Shown: positions 1-10,096 of the stretch, one piece after another
Layout: each line of letters begins with the position of its first letter
Numbering within the stretch: the first letter of the stretch is position 1
Assembly (NCBI RefSeq): GCF_020687765.1
Contig: NZ_JAJEWJ010000002.1
Coordinates: 434,001-498,000 of the forward strand
Reading direction: 5' to 3'
Source: Sphingobacterium sp. FBM7-1
Lineage (GTDB): Bacteria > Bacteroidota > Bacteroidia > Sphingobacteriales > Sphingobacteriaceae
Length of the DNA stretch: 64,000 nt
Made by a program: the position numbers and the translations under genes
The notes under the pieces: model-generated
Told to the model about the DNA's origin: nothing
Seen by the model: only the letters and a program-made list of their open reading frames with translations
Database searches by the model: none

Positions 1-2214
1 CCGGACGGAACTGTCTAATTGCAATACGTGTACCGGCTTGTTCATGCCTAATAAGATGGGGCCTACAGCTTCCGCATCGCCGGCTTCCTGCAAAAGTTTA
101 TAAGCAATATTACCCGACTCCAAGCTAGGGAATACTAAAGTGTTTGCCGGTCCCCCATTTAGCGTGCTAAACGGGAAGTTCGCTTTTAGGAGTTCACTGT
201 TTAAAGCGAAATTCGCTTGAATATCCCCATCCGCGATAATGTGGGGAGCTTTATTACGGAGTACTTTAGCCGCTTCGCGCACTTTTACTGCAGTTCTGCC
301 GTCGTTTGAGCCGAAGTTCGAATAAGACAACAACGCAATACGGGGCGTGATATTGAGACGTCGGACCGCTTCATCCAGCAGGATCGCGATATCAGCCAGT
401 TCCTCCGATGTCGGATCCGCATTTACGGTGGTATCTCCGAAGAAAAGTGGACCTTTAGACGTCAACATGATGTACATCCCTGCAACCCGACTATTGGGTT
501 TAGCACCAATCACCTGTAGAGCAGGGCGTATCGTAGACGCGTAGTTCCGCGTTAGTCCGGAAATGAGGGTGTCTGCCTCACCGAATTGCACCATACTCGC
601 TGCAAAGTAATTTCGGTTGCTGGAAATTAATTTAATTGCTTCATGCTCTGTTAAACCTCGACGCTGTCTTTTGTCATATAGGTGTTTTACAAATTTTTGG
701 AAACGTTCCGAGCCCTTTTCTTCAGCCGGATTGATTATTTCTACATCTTCTAACTCAAAGCTGTATTCTTTGATCAATTCCTGGATTTTTACTTTGTCAC
801 CGAGTAAAATCGGAAATGCAATCCCTTCTTCTTTTACGATTTGTGCTGCGCGCAGGGTTTTATAATTGTCTGCCTCGGCAAAAACTACCCGTTTTGGATT
901 TTTCTTGGCTCTGCTGGTTAAATTGCGGATAATTCGATCGTCTTTACCCAGGCGCTTCCTTAAATCATCTGTATAAGTTTCCCAATCCTGGATTTCTATT
1001 CTAGATACCCCGGAGGCCATCGCCGCCTTAGCAACGGCTACGGACACTTCCGTGATCAAACGTGGGTCTGTTGGTTTCGGGATGATGTATTCTGGTCCGA
1101 ATCTTAAGTTATTCGTGTCGTAGGCCTGATTCACTTCCTCGGGTACCGGTTGTTTAGCCAGCTCCGCGATGGCGTGCACCGCTGCAATTTTCATTTCCTC
1201 ATTGATGCATGTCGCCCGAACGTCAAGTGCACCTCTAAATATATACGGGAATCCCAAAACGTTATTCACCTGGTTTGGATAATCAGAACGGCCGGTTCCC
1301 ATAATAACATCATCTCGTGTAGCTACCGCTAAGTCATAGGCAATTTCCGGATTTGGGTTTGCCATGGCCAGTACGATAGGTCTTGGAGCCATCGATAGCA
1401 ACATGTCGGGTGTCAATACATCTGCAGCCGATAACCCGATGAATACATCTGCGTTTTTCACAGCATCCGCCAAGGTGTGCAGATCTTTATCCGTAGCAAA
1501 TTGGGCTTTTGTAGCATCAAGATTTTCTCGGTCAGCACGGATCACACCCTTGCTATCCAACATGACGATATTTTCTTTTTTAGCCCCCACAGCCATATAC
1601 ATGGACGTACAGGAGATAGCAGCAGCTCCAGCACCGTTAACAACAATCTTAACCTGACTGATATCTTTTCCGGTCAATTCACAGGCGTTAATCAAAGCAG
1701 CGCCTGAAATGATGGCGGTACCATGCTGGTCGTCGTGCATCACCGGTATGTTCATCTCTTCTTTTAGACGGCGCTCGATCTCAAAACATTCCGGAGCTTT
1801 AATATCTTCGAGGTTTACCCCTCCAAAAGTAGGTTCGAGTGCTTTGACGATGTTGACAAATTCGTCGACATTCTTGGTGTCGAGCTCGATGTCAAAGACA
1901 TCAATATCAGCAAATATTTTGAATAGTAAACCTTTCCCTTCCATAACCGGTTTACCAGCTTGGGCGCCGATATCACCTAAACCGAGTACCGCCGTACCGT
2001 TGCTAATAACGGCCACCAAGTTTCCCTTGGAAGTATATTTGTACGCGTCTTCGCTGTTTTCCGCAATAGCTAAACAAGGTTCGGCTACGCCAGGTGAATA
2101 CGCTAATGATAGGTCGCGTTGCGAATTGTGAGGCTTTGTCGGAACAACGGCGATCTTTCCGGGTCTTCCCATTGCATGGTAATCCAAAGCATCTTTTTTT
2201 CTGTTGGTACTCAT
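1..2214 (-). CDS. maeB: NADP-dependent malic enzyme with phosphotransacetylase-like domain (C-terminus cut by window)
   Basis: Decarboxylates L-malate to pyruvate, giving NADPH in the cytoplasm. Translating the minus strand from the ATG at 2212-2214 gives an uninterrupted reading frame to the window edge (about 738 residues; the family is usually about 760, so only a short tail is missing). The N-terminal half has the malic-enzyme signatures [11 protein letters not shown] and [11 protein letters not shown] and a nucleotide-binding [10 protein letters not shown]. From about residue 420 onward it continues into a phosphate acetyl/butyryl-transferase-like domain ([25 protein letters not shown]), which in MaeB proteins is regulatory and not catalytic. 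It is divergent from the GntR gene. Identity is secure; cofactor preference is from family knowledge. Confidence 0.93.
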   Translation of the reverse strand, partial: MSTNRKKDALDYHAMGRPGKIAVVPTKPHNSQRDLSLAYSPGVAEPCLAIAENSEDAYKYTSKGNLVAVISNGTAVLGLGDIGAQAGKPVMEGKGLLFKIFADIDVFDIELDTKNVDEFVNIVKALEPTFGGVNLEDIKAPECFEIERRLKEEMNIPVMHDDQHGTAIISGAALINACELTGKDISQVKIVVNGAGAAAISCTSMYMAVGAKKENIVMLDSKGVIRADRENLDATKAQFATDKDLHTLADAVKNADVFIGLSAADVLTPDMLLSMAPRPIVLAMANPNPEIAYDLAVATRDDVIMGTGRSDYPNQVNNVLGFPYIFRGALDVRATCINEEMKIAAVHAIAELAKQPVPEEVNQAYDTNNLRFGPEYIIPKPTDPRLITEVSVAVAKAAMASGVSRIEIQDWETYTDDLRKRLGKDDRIIRNLTSRAKKNPKRVVFAEADNYKTLRAAQIVKEEGIAFPILLGDKVKIQELIKEYSFELEDVEIINPAEEKGSERFQKFVKHLYDKRQRRGLTEHEAIKLISSNRNYFAASMVQFGEADTLISGLTRNYASTIRPALQVIGAKPNSRVAGMYIMLTSKGPLFFGDTTVNADPTSEELADIAILLDEAVRRLNITPRIALLSYSNFGSNDGRTAVKVREAAKVLRNKAPHIIADGDIQANFALNSELLKANFPFSTLNGGPANTLVFPSLESGNIAYKLLQEAGDAEAVGPILLGMNKPVHVLQLDSSVR

Positions 2215-2243
2215 TTGTGTTATGTAAATTTTGGTCTTCTATA

Positions 2244-2251
2244 CAAATCTA
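2244..2251 (-). promoter_or_regulatory. -7 box (TAGATTTG) of the maeB promoter
   Basis: The minus strand reads TAGATTTG, an exact match to the Bacteroidota -7 consensus TAnnTTTG, about 30 nt upstream of the maeB start codon. I see no good TTTG -33 box at the expected distance, so the call is tentative. Confidence 0.4.
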
Positions 2252-2405
2252 AAGTTTCAAATGAAGATTAGCGAATTTTTTGGGCGAAAACACATTTTCT
2301 TCAAGTAGTGCTTCAGGTTATCCTATCCCACGTAGAACAACGTAAAAACTTGTGTTTTTTCTAAAAAAAGCGTTTCTTTAACCTTTCGTATGTAGCAGGC
2401 ATAAC

Positions 2406-3437
2406 ATGAGCGACATTGATTTCATTAAAAGTATCCAAATTAGCGAGTTTTCATCCACGCCAAAGTATCTGCAATTGGCCGATGCGGTCATTGAAGGCGT
2501 GCGTAAAAGCAGGTTAAAACAGGGGGATATCTTGCCGTCGATCAATGAAGTGAGTGTCTATTTCGATATTTCCAGAGATACCGTGGAGAAAGGTTATCGA
2601 CATCTCAAAAGTCTGGATATTATATCTTCTACTCCCGGAAAAGGGTATTTTGTCGCCAAATCGGATGTGGTAAGTAAGCAGAAGATTGCACTATTTCTCA
2701 ATAAACTAAGTGCACATAAAAAAATTATCTACGATGCCTTTGCGCGCGAATTGGGCGATGAGGCTTCTTTGGATTTGTTTGTCTATAATAGCGATATTTC
2801 TCATCTACGAAGTCTCCTGCTAAATTTGACAAAGCAATACGATCATTACGTCGTTTTCCCACATTTTAAAGAGGGAAGCGATCAGGCGCCCGAGGTGCTT
2901 GGTCTTATTCCGAGTAATAAGCTGATGTTGTTAGGAAGGCTTATAGATGGAATAGAGGGGGATTTCGATGCTGTTTATGAAAATTATGAAAAAGATATTT
3001 ATGAAGCGCTGGAAACGATGTTACCCGCTCTTTCGCGGTACCGCACGTTGAAACTCGTCTTCCCAGATCATAGCGATTATCCGAAAGCTATTATCAAGGG
3101 GTTTTATAGATTTTGTCAGCAATACGCATTTGATCACCTGCTCGTGGGAAACCTCCACACGGAACTATTAAAAAAAGAAGAGTGCTATATTCTATTAGCG
3201 GAAGACGATTTGGTTCATGTCTTGGAAAAGTCCATCACCAAAGATTACCAAATTGGCAAAGACATCGGTGTGATTTCTTATAATGAGACGCCGCTCAAAA
3301 AGTTTATCCTCAACGGGATTGCCACCATATCCACCGATTTTGAATTGATGGGGAAATCAGCAGCACAAATTATCAAACAACAAAAAAAGGAGCTGAAGGA
3401 AAATCCCTTTTATGTCAATATACGGCCGTCGCTATAG
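2406..3437 (+). CDS. GntR-family regulator with LacI/periplasmic-binding-like effector domain
   Basis: A 343-residue DNA-binding regulator. Residues about 15-80 form a GntR winged helix-turn-helix (LADAVIEGVRKSRLKQGDIL, SINEVSVYFDISRDTVEKGY, STPGKGYFV). The rest resembles the sugar-binding fold of LacI/RbsB-type regulators (GKDIGVISYNETPLKKFI near the C-terminus), so a sugar or sugar phosphate is the likely ligand. It ends 15 bp from the convergent AraR-like gene, which suggests it serves the arabinose locus, but the target is inferred from position only. Divergent from maeB. Confidence 0.8.
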   Translation: MSDIDFIKSIQISEFSSTPKYLQLADAVIEGVRKSRLKQGDILPSINEVSVYFDISRDTVEKGYRHLKSLDIISSTPGKGYFVAKSDVVSKQKIALFLNKLSAHKKIIYDAFARELGDEASLDLFVYNSDISHLRSLLLNLTKQYDHYVVFPHFKEGSDQAPEVLGLIPSNKLMLLGRLIDGIEGDFDAVYENYEKDIYEALETMLPALSRYRTLKLVFPDHSDYPKAIIKGFYRFCQQYAFDHLLVGNLHTELLKKEECYILLAEDDLVHVLEKSITKDYQIGKDIGVISYNETPLKKFILNGIATISTDFELMGKSAAQIIKQQKKELKENPFYVNIRPSL

Positions 3438-3452
3438 CATAAGAGGTCGTGA

Positions 3453-4178
3453 TTATTCCTCCACAGACCAACTTGGCAGATAGCGTAGGAAAGACATAAT
3501 TTTCTCCTTGTATATATCCATATTTAAACGGTAATAGAAAGCTCCCTTTCTGGAATTCTCTTTGTCTTTTTCATTCAGTTTGATCAGTAGGCCGGAAGCA
3601 AGTAACTTACGGCTAAAATTGCGCTTATCCAATTCGATATTATACACGCATTCATATAGCGAGGCGATTTGCGGTATGGTAAATTTTTCGGGGAGTAGTT
3701 CGAATAGGATAGGATACAGCGCTGCCTTCGTACGTAAAGTATGTTTCGCGGCAGAAATCATATCTTCATGATCAAAAATAAGTTTAGGGTGTTGATCCAG
3801 CGGGAACCACTTTGCTTCGTACTCCTCGCTTAGGATATGTCGGTATTGTGTAGCGTCGATGAGTGCAAAATACACAATACTCACCACGCGACGCTCCTCC
3901 CGGCCAGGTTCGCCAAATATGCCGCAATTCTCCATGTAAACTCCTTCCAGATTGGTGAGCTGTTTGAGTACGCGCGAGGCTGCTTTTTCAGGGCTTTCGT
4001 CCTCCTGTACAAATCCGCCCATCAAACTCCATTTATTGCGTTCGGGAACGATCGCTCTTTTAACCAATAAGATTTCTAATGACTCTCCATTAAAGCCTAA
4101 GATGACACAATCTACCGCCAGTAAGGTTCGAGGCTCATTTTTATAAAAACTTCTAAGTTGATTGACTGGTTTTCCCAC
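3453..4178 (-). CDS. araR: Nudix-fold transcriptional regulator, AraR-like arabinose repressor
   Basis: A 241-residue protein with an N-terminal Nudix fold and a C-terminal winged helix (QIASLYECVYNIELDKRNFS). The Nudix box region (residues about 54-76) lacks the catalytic REUxEE glutamates: it reads SRVLKQLTNLEG. It therefore probably binds a ligand and does not hydrolyse one. This architecture matches the Nudix-type AraR described for L-arabinose use in Bacteroides thetaiotaomicron. It is divergent from araBDA, with a palindrome in the shared upstream region. The only start after the upstream in-frame stop is GTG at 4176-4178. Function is inferred from family plus context. Confidence 0.82.
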   Translation of the reverse strand: MGKPVNQLRSFYKNEPRTLLAVDCVILGFNGESLEILLVKRAIVPERNKWSLMGGFVQEDESPEKAASRVLKQLTNLEGVYMENCGIFGEPGREERRVVSIVYFALIDATQYRHILSEEYEAKWFPLDQHPKLIFDHEDMISAAKHTLRTKAALYPILFELLPEKFTIPQIASLYECVYNIELDKRNFSRKLLASGLLIKLNEKDKENSRKGAFYYRLNMDIYKEKIMSFLRYLPSWSVEE

Positions 4179-4270
4179 GTTAAAGATGCCTGATTTGATC
4201 GGTTAATATATGGACAATTATACTTATTCTTATGAAAATAAAATAAAATTTTCACTTTTCTAAAATTAAG

Positions 4271-4292
4271 TGTTAATTTGACATTAATTTTG
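4271..4292 (+). promoter_or_regulatory. Candidate AraR operator overlapping the araB promoter region
   Basis: TGTTAATTTGACA (4271-4283) is an imperfect 13-bp palindrome of form TGTnAAnTTnACA. It lies immediately before TAATTTTG (4285-4292), an exact TAnnTTTG -7 box pointing at araB. A repressor bound here would block the promoter. No clear TTTG -33 box is visible (the nearest is a T-rich TTTTC at 4256-4260). Palindrome and box are seen; the AraR link is inferred. Confidence 0.5.
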
Positions 4293-4377
4293 GTAAAAGT
4301 GAATCTTAGCTCCTGGTGTTTTAGCGGGGGTAAAAGAGTAAAAAATAAGGTGTTATAAACCACAAAAGGTGTTCATA

Positions 4378-6066
4378 ATGGAAAAATCGTATGTGATTGG
4401 ATTGGATTACGGCAGCGACTCGGTTCGGGCCGTATTGGTGGATGCAGGTAATGGAGAAGAAATGGCATCGTCCGTCTTTTATTATCCGAGATGGAAAAAA
4501 GGTGCATTTTGCGATGCTGCGGCTAGTCAATTTCGCCAGCATCCCTTGGATTATATAGAAGGGCTGGAAGCCACAGTAAAGGATTGTTTGGCAAAGACGG
4601 CAGGTGTTGTAAGTGCTCAACAGGTAAAGGCTATTTCGGTCGATACGACAGGTTCTACACCGATCGCCGTAGATGATAAAGGCGTTCCGCTGGTGTTTAG
4701 GGAGGAGTTTGCTGATAATCCAAATGCCATGTTTGTGTTGTGGAAGGATCATACTGCGGTGCAGGAAGCCCAACAGATCAATGAGCATGCGGAAAAATTT
4801 GATATAAATTACCTGCAATATGTGGGTGGCGTGTATTCTTCGGAATGGTTTTGGGCCAAATTGTTACGCACTTTGCGGGTAGATAAGCAGGTGCGTGAGG
4901 CCATGTATACTTGGGTAGAACATTGCGATTACATTCCATTCTTATTAACAGGCGGAACGCACGCAGATCAAATCAAGCGCAGTGTTTGTGCGGCAGGGCA
5001 TAAATCATTGTGGGCAGCCGAATTTGGAGGGTTGCCGCCAAACGAATTCTTTAGTGCTTTGGATCCCCTGTTGGATGGCTTAACAACACGATTGTTTACC
5101 GATACGTATGCTGCAGACCAAGTCGCGGGCACTTTATCGGAGGAATGGTCGAATCGGCTTGGACTAAGCACCGATGTTGTGATCGGCGTAGGAGCTTTTG
5201 ATTGCCATATGGGCGCTGTTGGCGGAGAGATTGAGCCCTATTACCTGAGTAAGGTAATAGGTACTTCTACCTGTGATATCTTAGTTGCTCCGAAAGCCGA
5301 TATTTCCGATACATTAGTTAAAGGGATTTGCGGACAGGTAGACGGTTCGGTTATTCCCGGCATGATCGGGATGGAAGCTGGGCAGTCAGCCTTCGGGGAT
5401 GCCTATGCTTGGTTTAAACAGGTCTTAACATGGCCGGTGAAAAATTTATTAGTAAACAGCGAGGTGTTGTCTGAGGAGGATACGAAAAAAGTATTGGATT
5501 TTATCGATGATCAGGTTATTCCTCAATTGGGTAAGCAGGCCGAAGCACTACCCGTAACGGAGACCTCCGAATTGGCGTTAGACTGGTTTAACGGTCGTCG
5601 TACACCGGATGCGGACCAGACGGTGAAAGCCGCGCTATGTGGTCTGAACTTGGGTACCGATGCACCGCGTATTTTTAGAGCGATTGTAGAGGCTACCTGT
5701 TTTGGCGCTAAAAGCATCGTCGAGCGTTTTATTCGAGAAGGAATTCCGGTTAAGGGTATTATCGGGCTTGGTGGCGTAGCAAAAAAGTCACCGTTTATTA
5801 TGCAGACAATGGCCGACGTGATCAATATGCCGATTCGTGTGCATAAATCAGAACAAACCTGTGCATTAGGAGCGGCGATGTTTGCTGCAACGGCGGCGGG
5901 TATTTACGCGCGGGTAGAGGATGCCATGAAAGCGATGGGACAAGGCTTCGAACACACCTATGTGCCTCGTCCGGAAATGGTTTCGTTATATGCCGAACGC
6001 TATAAACAATATCAAACACTCGGCACTTTCGTAGCAGATAACGGGTGTAACAAAACGACTAAATAA
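4378..6066 (+). CDS. araB: L-ribulokinase
   Basis: Phosphorylates L-ribulose to L-ribulose-5-phosphate with ATP; second step of arabinose catabolism. About 562 residues, usual for AraB. It shows the FGGY-kinase N-terminal motif IGLDYGSDSVRAVLVD, VDTTGSTP, the central KVIGTSTCDI and the C-terminal GLGGVAKKSPFIMQTMADV with the ALGAAMFAA segment. I chose the ATG at 4378, preceded by an AAAGG-like site at 4365-4369, over an in-frame GTG at 4369. First gene of araB-araD-araA; araD follows 6 bp after the stop. Confidence 0.95.
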   Translation: MEKSYVIGLDYGSDSVRAVLVDAGNGEEMASSVFYYPRWKKGAFCDAAASQFRQHPLDYIEGLEATVKDCLAKTAGVVSAQQVKAISVDTTGSTPIAVDDKGVPLVFREEFADNPNAMFVLWKDHTAVQEAQQINEHAEKFDINYLQYVGGVYSSEWFWAKLLRTLRVDKQVREAMYTWVEHCDYIPFLLTGGTHADQIKRSVCAAGHKSLWAAEFGGLPPNEFFSALDPLLDGLTTRLFTDTYAADQVAGTLSEEWSNRLGLSTDVVIGVGAFDCHMGAVGGEIEPYYLSKVIGTSTCDILVAPKADISDTLVKGICGQVDGSVIPGMIGMEAGQSAFGDAYAWFKQVLTWPVKNLLVNSEVLSEEDTKKVLDFIDDQVIPQLGKQAEALPVTETSELALDWFNGRRTPDADQTVKAALCGLNLGTDAPRIFRAIVEATCFGAKSIVERFIREGIPVKGIIGLGGVAKKSPFIMQTMADVINMPIRVHKSEQTCALGAAMFAATAAGIYARVEDAMKAMGQGFEHTYVPRPEMVSLYAERYKQYQTLGTFVADNGCNKTTK

Positions 6067-6072
6067 TAAACA

Positions 6073-6768
6073 ATGTATACAGCTATAAAAGAAGAGGCCT
6101 ATCATTGCAACATGCAATTACCTAAATTAGGCCTGGTTTTATTTACTTTTGGCAATGTCAGTGTGGTGGATCGGAGCGCAGGCGTCTTTGCCATCAAGCC
6201 AAGTGGCGTGCCTTATGAGGAATTGACACCTGATAAAATGGTTATTGTGGATTTTGACGGGAATACTGTAGAAGGAAATTTACGTCCATCCTCCGATACG
6301 CGGACCCACGCTGTACTTTACAAGCACTGGGAAGAAATTGGCGGTATTACCCACACGCATTCGACCTATGGTACCGCCTGGGCGCAAAGCCAACGGGATA
6401 TTCCGATTTTTGGAACAACGCATGCCGATCACCTAACGGTTGATATTCCTTGCGCACCACCGATGAGCGATGAAATGATTGTAGGGAACTATGAGTACGA
6501 GACAGGTTTTCAGATTATGAATCATTTTGAGCAGCAACAGTTGGATTATAAAGAGGTTGAAATGATACTGGTTGGAAATCATGCCCCTTTTGCCTGGGGA
6601 AAGACCGGTATCAAATCCGTATACAATAGTGCGGTGTTAGAAACAGTCGCACAAATGGCCTATTTAACGGAGCAGATTAATCCCCAAGCACCTAAGCTTA
6701 AAGACGCATTGATCAACAAGCACTACGACCGCAAACACGGTTCAGACGCTTATTACGGACAGGAATAA
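6073..6768 (+). CDS. araD: L-ribulose-5-phosphate 4-epimerase
   Basis: Converts L-ribulose-5-phosphate to D-xylulose-5-phosphate, joining arabinose to the pentose phosphate pathway. 231 residues, normal for the class II aldolase family. Visible motifs are the substrate-binding GNVSVVDR and [10 protein letters not shown], the zinc-binding [13 protein letters not shown], and a second metal-site region [11 protein letters not shown]. It lies between araB and araA with very short gaps, consistent with one transcript. Confidence 0.95.
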   Translation: MYTAIKEEAYHCNMQLPKLGLVLFTFGNVSVVDRSAGVFAIKPSGVPYEELTPDKMVIVDFDGNTVEGNLRPSSDTRTHAVLYKHWEEIGGITHTHSTYGTAWAQSQRDIPIFGTTHADHLTVDIPCAPPMSDEMIVGNYEYETGFQIMNHFEQQQLDYKEVEMILVGNHAPFAWGKTGIKSVYNSAVLETVAQMAYLTEQINPQAPKLKDALINKHYDRKHGSDAYYGQE

Positions 6769-6790
6769 AAGAAAATTAGATATAATAAAA

Positions 6791-8293
6791 ATGAATATAG
6801 AGCTTAAGCGTTTACAAGTCTGGTTCCTCACAGGTAGCCAAGATTTATATGGAGAAGAAACCCTACGCGAAGTAGCGGTACATGCTGCGGAAATAGCAGA
6901 TTATCTTTCTGCGCACAAAAATATACCGGTAGAAGTTGTATATAAGCCCATCGTAAAAAATAGCGATGAGATTTATGACACGATCGTAGCAGCGAACGCT
7001 AGCCGCGAATGTATCGGTTTAATCACTTGGATGCACACGTTCTCTCCCGCTAAGATGTGGATAAGAGGGCTGACCGCTTTGCAAAAGCCTTTATTGCATC
7101 TACACACGCAATATAATAGAGACATCCCATGGGAAACGATGGACATGGACTTCATGAACTTAAATCAAAGTGCACACGGAGACCGGGAATTTGGGCACAT
7201 CGTAACCCGTTTAAATATCGGACGTAAAGTAGTAACTGGCCATTGGCAGGATGAAGAAGTCATCGAGCGCATTAATGTATGGGCACGGGCTGCTGCGGCT
7301 TGGCATGATTGGCAAGGTGCTAAATTTGCACGTTTCGGCGATAATATGCGTTTCGTGGCGGTAACCGATGGGGATAAAGTAGAAGCGGAAACCAAATTTG
7401 GATTCTCGGTGAACACCTATGCAATTGGTGATTTAGTGGCTATCATTAATGAGACCACTGATGCCGAACTTCAGGCCTTACTCCAAGAATATGAAGAAAC
7501 CTATGAACTGGCAGATAATGTAGTAGAAGGCGGGGCAGACCGCCAAAGTTTGGTCGAAGCGGCTAAAATTGAAATCGGTCTTCGCAAGTTTTTGGAAGCA
7601 GGTAATTTCAAAGGATTTACAGACACGTTTGAAGACTTGCACGGCATGGTGCAGCTACCAGGCTTGCCTGTTCAGCGCTTGATGGCCGACGGATACGGGT
7701 TTGCCGGAGAAGGTGATTGGAAAACACCGGCTTTAGTGCGTGCATGTAAAGTGATGGGCGCTGGTTTGCCGGGAACAACCGCCTTCATGGAAGATTACAC
7801 CTACCACTTCGATCCAGACAATGCCATGGTATTGGGATCGCACATGTTGGAGGTCGATGCGGCACTAGCGGCACACAAACCAAGAATTGAAGTACACCCG
7901 TTGGGTATCGGTGGTAAAGCAGATCCGGCCCGTTTGGTGTTCAACGGTATCAGCGGTTCGGCGCTTAATGCGTCCATCGTCGATATGGGTACACGCTTCC
8001 GTCTAATTGTCAATAAGGTGGAAGGGGTTCCTGTGGTAGAGAAGCTTCCAAAACTGCCGGTTGCCCGGGTTTTATGGAGACCATTACCCGATATGAAAAC
8101 CGGATGTAGCGCATGGATTTATGCGGGAGGAGCACATCATACCGCGTATAGCTTAAGCTTGACACCGGAATATCTAGAAGATTTTGCTCGGATAGCTGGA
8201 CTAGAATATGTCGCTATTGACGAAAATACGACATTAACTGGGTTGGAGAACCAGCTCAGATGGAATGAACTTTATTACCTGTTAAAAAAATAA
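6791..8293 (+). CDS. araA: L-arabinose isomerase
   Basis: Interconverts L-arabinose and L-ribulose; first intracellular step. 500 residues, standard length. Family hallmarks include the N-terminal [46 protein letters not shown], the active-site segment [15 protein letters not shown] and a C-terminal [13 protein letters not shown]. Third gene of the ara operon. It is followed by a hairpin with a T-run before the transporter gene, so downstream expression may be lower. Confidence 0.97.
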   Translation: MNIELKRLQVWFLTGSQDLYGEETLREVAVHAAEIADYLSAHKNIPVEVVYKPIVKNSDEIYDTIVAANASRECIGLITWMHTFSPAKMWIRGLTALQKPLLHLHTQYNRDIPWETMDMDFMNLNQSAHGDREFGHIVTRLNIGRKVVTGHWQDEEVIERINVWARAAAAWHDWQGAKFARFGDNMRFVAVTDGDKVEAETKFGFSVNTYAIGDLVAIINETTDAELQALLQEYEETYELADNVVEGGADRQSLVEAAKIEIGLRKFLEAGNFKGFTDTFEDLHGMVQLPGLPVQRLMADGYGFAGEGDWKTPALVRACKVMGAGLPGTTAFMEDYTYHFDPDNAMVLGSHMLEVDAALAAHKPRIEVHPLGIGGKADPARLVFNGISGSALNASIVDMGTRFRLIVNKVEGVPVVEKLPKLPVARVLWRPLPDMKTGCSAWIYAGGAHHTAYSLSLTPEYLEDFARIAGLEYVAIDENTTLTGLENQLRWNELYYLLKK

Positions 8294-8301
8294 TCTAACC
8301 G

Positions 8302-8341
8302 AGGCTTTCCAACACATCACGATGTAGCGGAAAGCCTTTTT
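8302..8341 (+). terminator. Intra-operon hairpin terminator/attenuator between araA and the symporter
   Basis: AGGCTTTCC (8302-8310) pairs with GGAAAGCCT (8329-8337) across an 18-nt loop and runs into TTTTT. It sits 9 bp after the araA stop and about 20 bp before the symporter ATG, with genes on both sides in the same direction. Confidence 0.7.
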
Positions 8342-8360
8342 ACCTAAAGCTGTATACTAA

Positions 8361-10061
8361 ATGGAAAAATTTGCAACAGTAGACTACATCATCTTCGTAA
8401 TCTACTTTTTTGTGGTAGCCGGATACGGCTATTGGATCTACCGTAAAAAAACGGCCGCACAGAACACGAGTAAAGATTATTTTCTCGCAGAAGGCTCGTT
8501 GACTTGGTGGGCTATCGGTGCCTCCTTAATCGCGTCTAATATTTCGGCGGAGCAATTCATCGGGATGAGTGGAAATGGTTTTGAAGTCGGTATCGCGGTG
8601 GCGGCCTACGAAATTATTGCTGCGGTCGCGCTTATCATCGTTGCGGTATGGTTTATCCCGGTCTATCTCAAGAATAAGATCTTTACAATGCCGCAGTTTC
8701 TGAATAACCGGTATAACGAGACCACGAGTTTGATTATGGCTGTGTTTTGGTTATTCTTGTACGTATTTGTTAACCTAACATCTATCCTTTATCTAGGGGC
8801 TATTGCGATTTCCAGTCTTGCAGGCGGAGGCGATACTTTCCATTTCATTATGGTTGCGTTAGCTGTCTTTGCGGTTATCATTACACTAGGTGGTATGCGC
8901 GTGATCGGTTTTACGGATGTTATCCAAGTCGTTGTTCTGATTATTGGTGGGGTGGCTACAACCTACGTAGCACTTACTTTAGTGAGCGAGCACTTCGGAT
9001 TAGGCAAGGACGTACTTGCCGGTTTCAACGCATTGATGACCGATGCGCCGGAGCATTTTAATATGATCGTAGAGAAACCGGGGCCAGGCGCCACACAGGA
9101 AGAAATTAATAAATACTTGATGTTACCCGGTATAGGTATGTATTTGGCAGGAATCTGGATCGTGAACTTAAACTACTGGGGCTGTAATCAGTATATCACC
9201 CAGCGCGCATTAGGAGCAGATCTGAATACCGCACGTAAGGGGATTCTCTTTGCAGGTTTCCTGAAGCTGTTTATGCCGATCATCGTGATGTTACCCGGTA
9301 TCGCGGCTTACGTCTTGTATAAGAACGGTGCGCTACAGGAAGAGATGGCACCGGGCGGAGTATTCCATGCCGACAACGCTTATTCGGCGATCTTGGGTTA
9401 CTTGCCGAACGGTATGAAAGGACTGGCATTGGCTGCATTGACCGCGGCTATTGTAGCAGGTCTTGCCGGTAAAGCGAACAGTATCGCGACGATCTTTACG
9501 TTGGATATCTATAAAAAATACCTAAACAAAGATGCGAGTGAAGGTAAAATGGTTTGGGTTGGTAAATTGACGATTATCGCCTCTATCGTCGTTGCCGTAC
9601 TCTTTACCTGGAATGATACTTTAGGTATTGGCGGAGCGGGTGGATTTACCTTTATCCAGAAATATACCGGTTTCATTAGTCCGGGTGTCTTTGCGATGTT
9701 CTTGTTAGGTATGTTCTGGAAAAGAACGACTGGACCTGCAGCCATCGCCGGTCTGATTACAGGTTTTGTGCTTTCCGTGTTCTTTAATGAATTTGCGGTT
9801 CAGGTCTTCGGTCCGGAAACTTGGTTATACACCGCTTATTTGAACAAGTTTGGCGTGTACGAAATTCCGTTCCAGATTTGTATGGGATTGGCTTTTGCCT
9901 TCACGATGTTGGTTATGGTGGGTATCAGTTTATTTGGACCTAAAGTTAATCCGAAGGCATTTGAACTCGATAAAAAGATGTTTAAGGTGGAACCTTCTAT
10001 TCTTGTAATGATTGTGATTACATTATTACTTGTAACCGCTATTTACGTGAGATTTTGGTAG
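8361..10061 (+). CDS. Sodium/sugar symporter, SSS (SGLT-like) family, probably for L-arabinose
   Basis: A 566-residue inner-membrane transporter with about 14 hydrophobic segments. The N-terminus (VDYIIFVIYFFVVAGYGYWI) and the segment FLAEGSLTWWAIGASLIASN match the SSS family. GKANSIATIFTLDIYKKY and the IGGAGGFTFIQKYTGFISPG region are also typical. It follows araA and precedes aldose 1-epimerase, so L-arabinose or a short arabinoside is the probable substrate; substrate is inferred from context only. Confidence 0.88.
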   Translation: MEKFATVDYIIFVIYFFVVAGYGYWIYRKKTAAQNTSKDYFLAEGSLTWWAIGASLIASNISAEQFIGMSGNGFEVGIAVAAYEIIAAVALIIVAVWFIPVYLKNKIFTMPQFLNNRYNETTSLIMAVFWLFLYVFVNLTSILYLGAIAISSLAGGGDTFHFIMVALAVFAVIITLGGMRVIGFTDVIQVVVLIIGGVATTYVALTLVSEHFGLGKDVLAGFNALMTDAPEHFNMIVEKPGPGATQEEINKYLMLPGIGMYLAGIWIVNLNYWGCNQYITQRALGADLNTARKGILFAGFLKLFMPIIVMLPGIAAYVLYKNGALQEEMAPGGVFHADNAYSAILGYLPNGMKGLALAALTAAIVAGLAGKANSIATIFTLDIYKKYLNKDASEGKMVWVGKLTIIASIVVAVLFTWNDTLGIGGAGGFTFIQKYTGFISPGVFAMFLLGMFWKRTTGPAAIAGLITGFVLSVFFNEFAVQVFGPETWLYTAYLNKFGVYEIPFQICMGLAFAFTMLVMVGISLFGPKVNPKAFELDKKMFKVEPSILVMIVITLLLVTAIYVRFW

Positions 10062-10096
10062 TTGAATACACACAACAACGATAAACTTTAAAGAAT

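Noticed and set aside
4321..4818. 165-residue minus-strand frame at the start of araB
   Set aside because: Antisense to the conserved araB N-terminus; no family resemblance.
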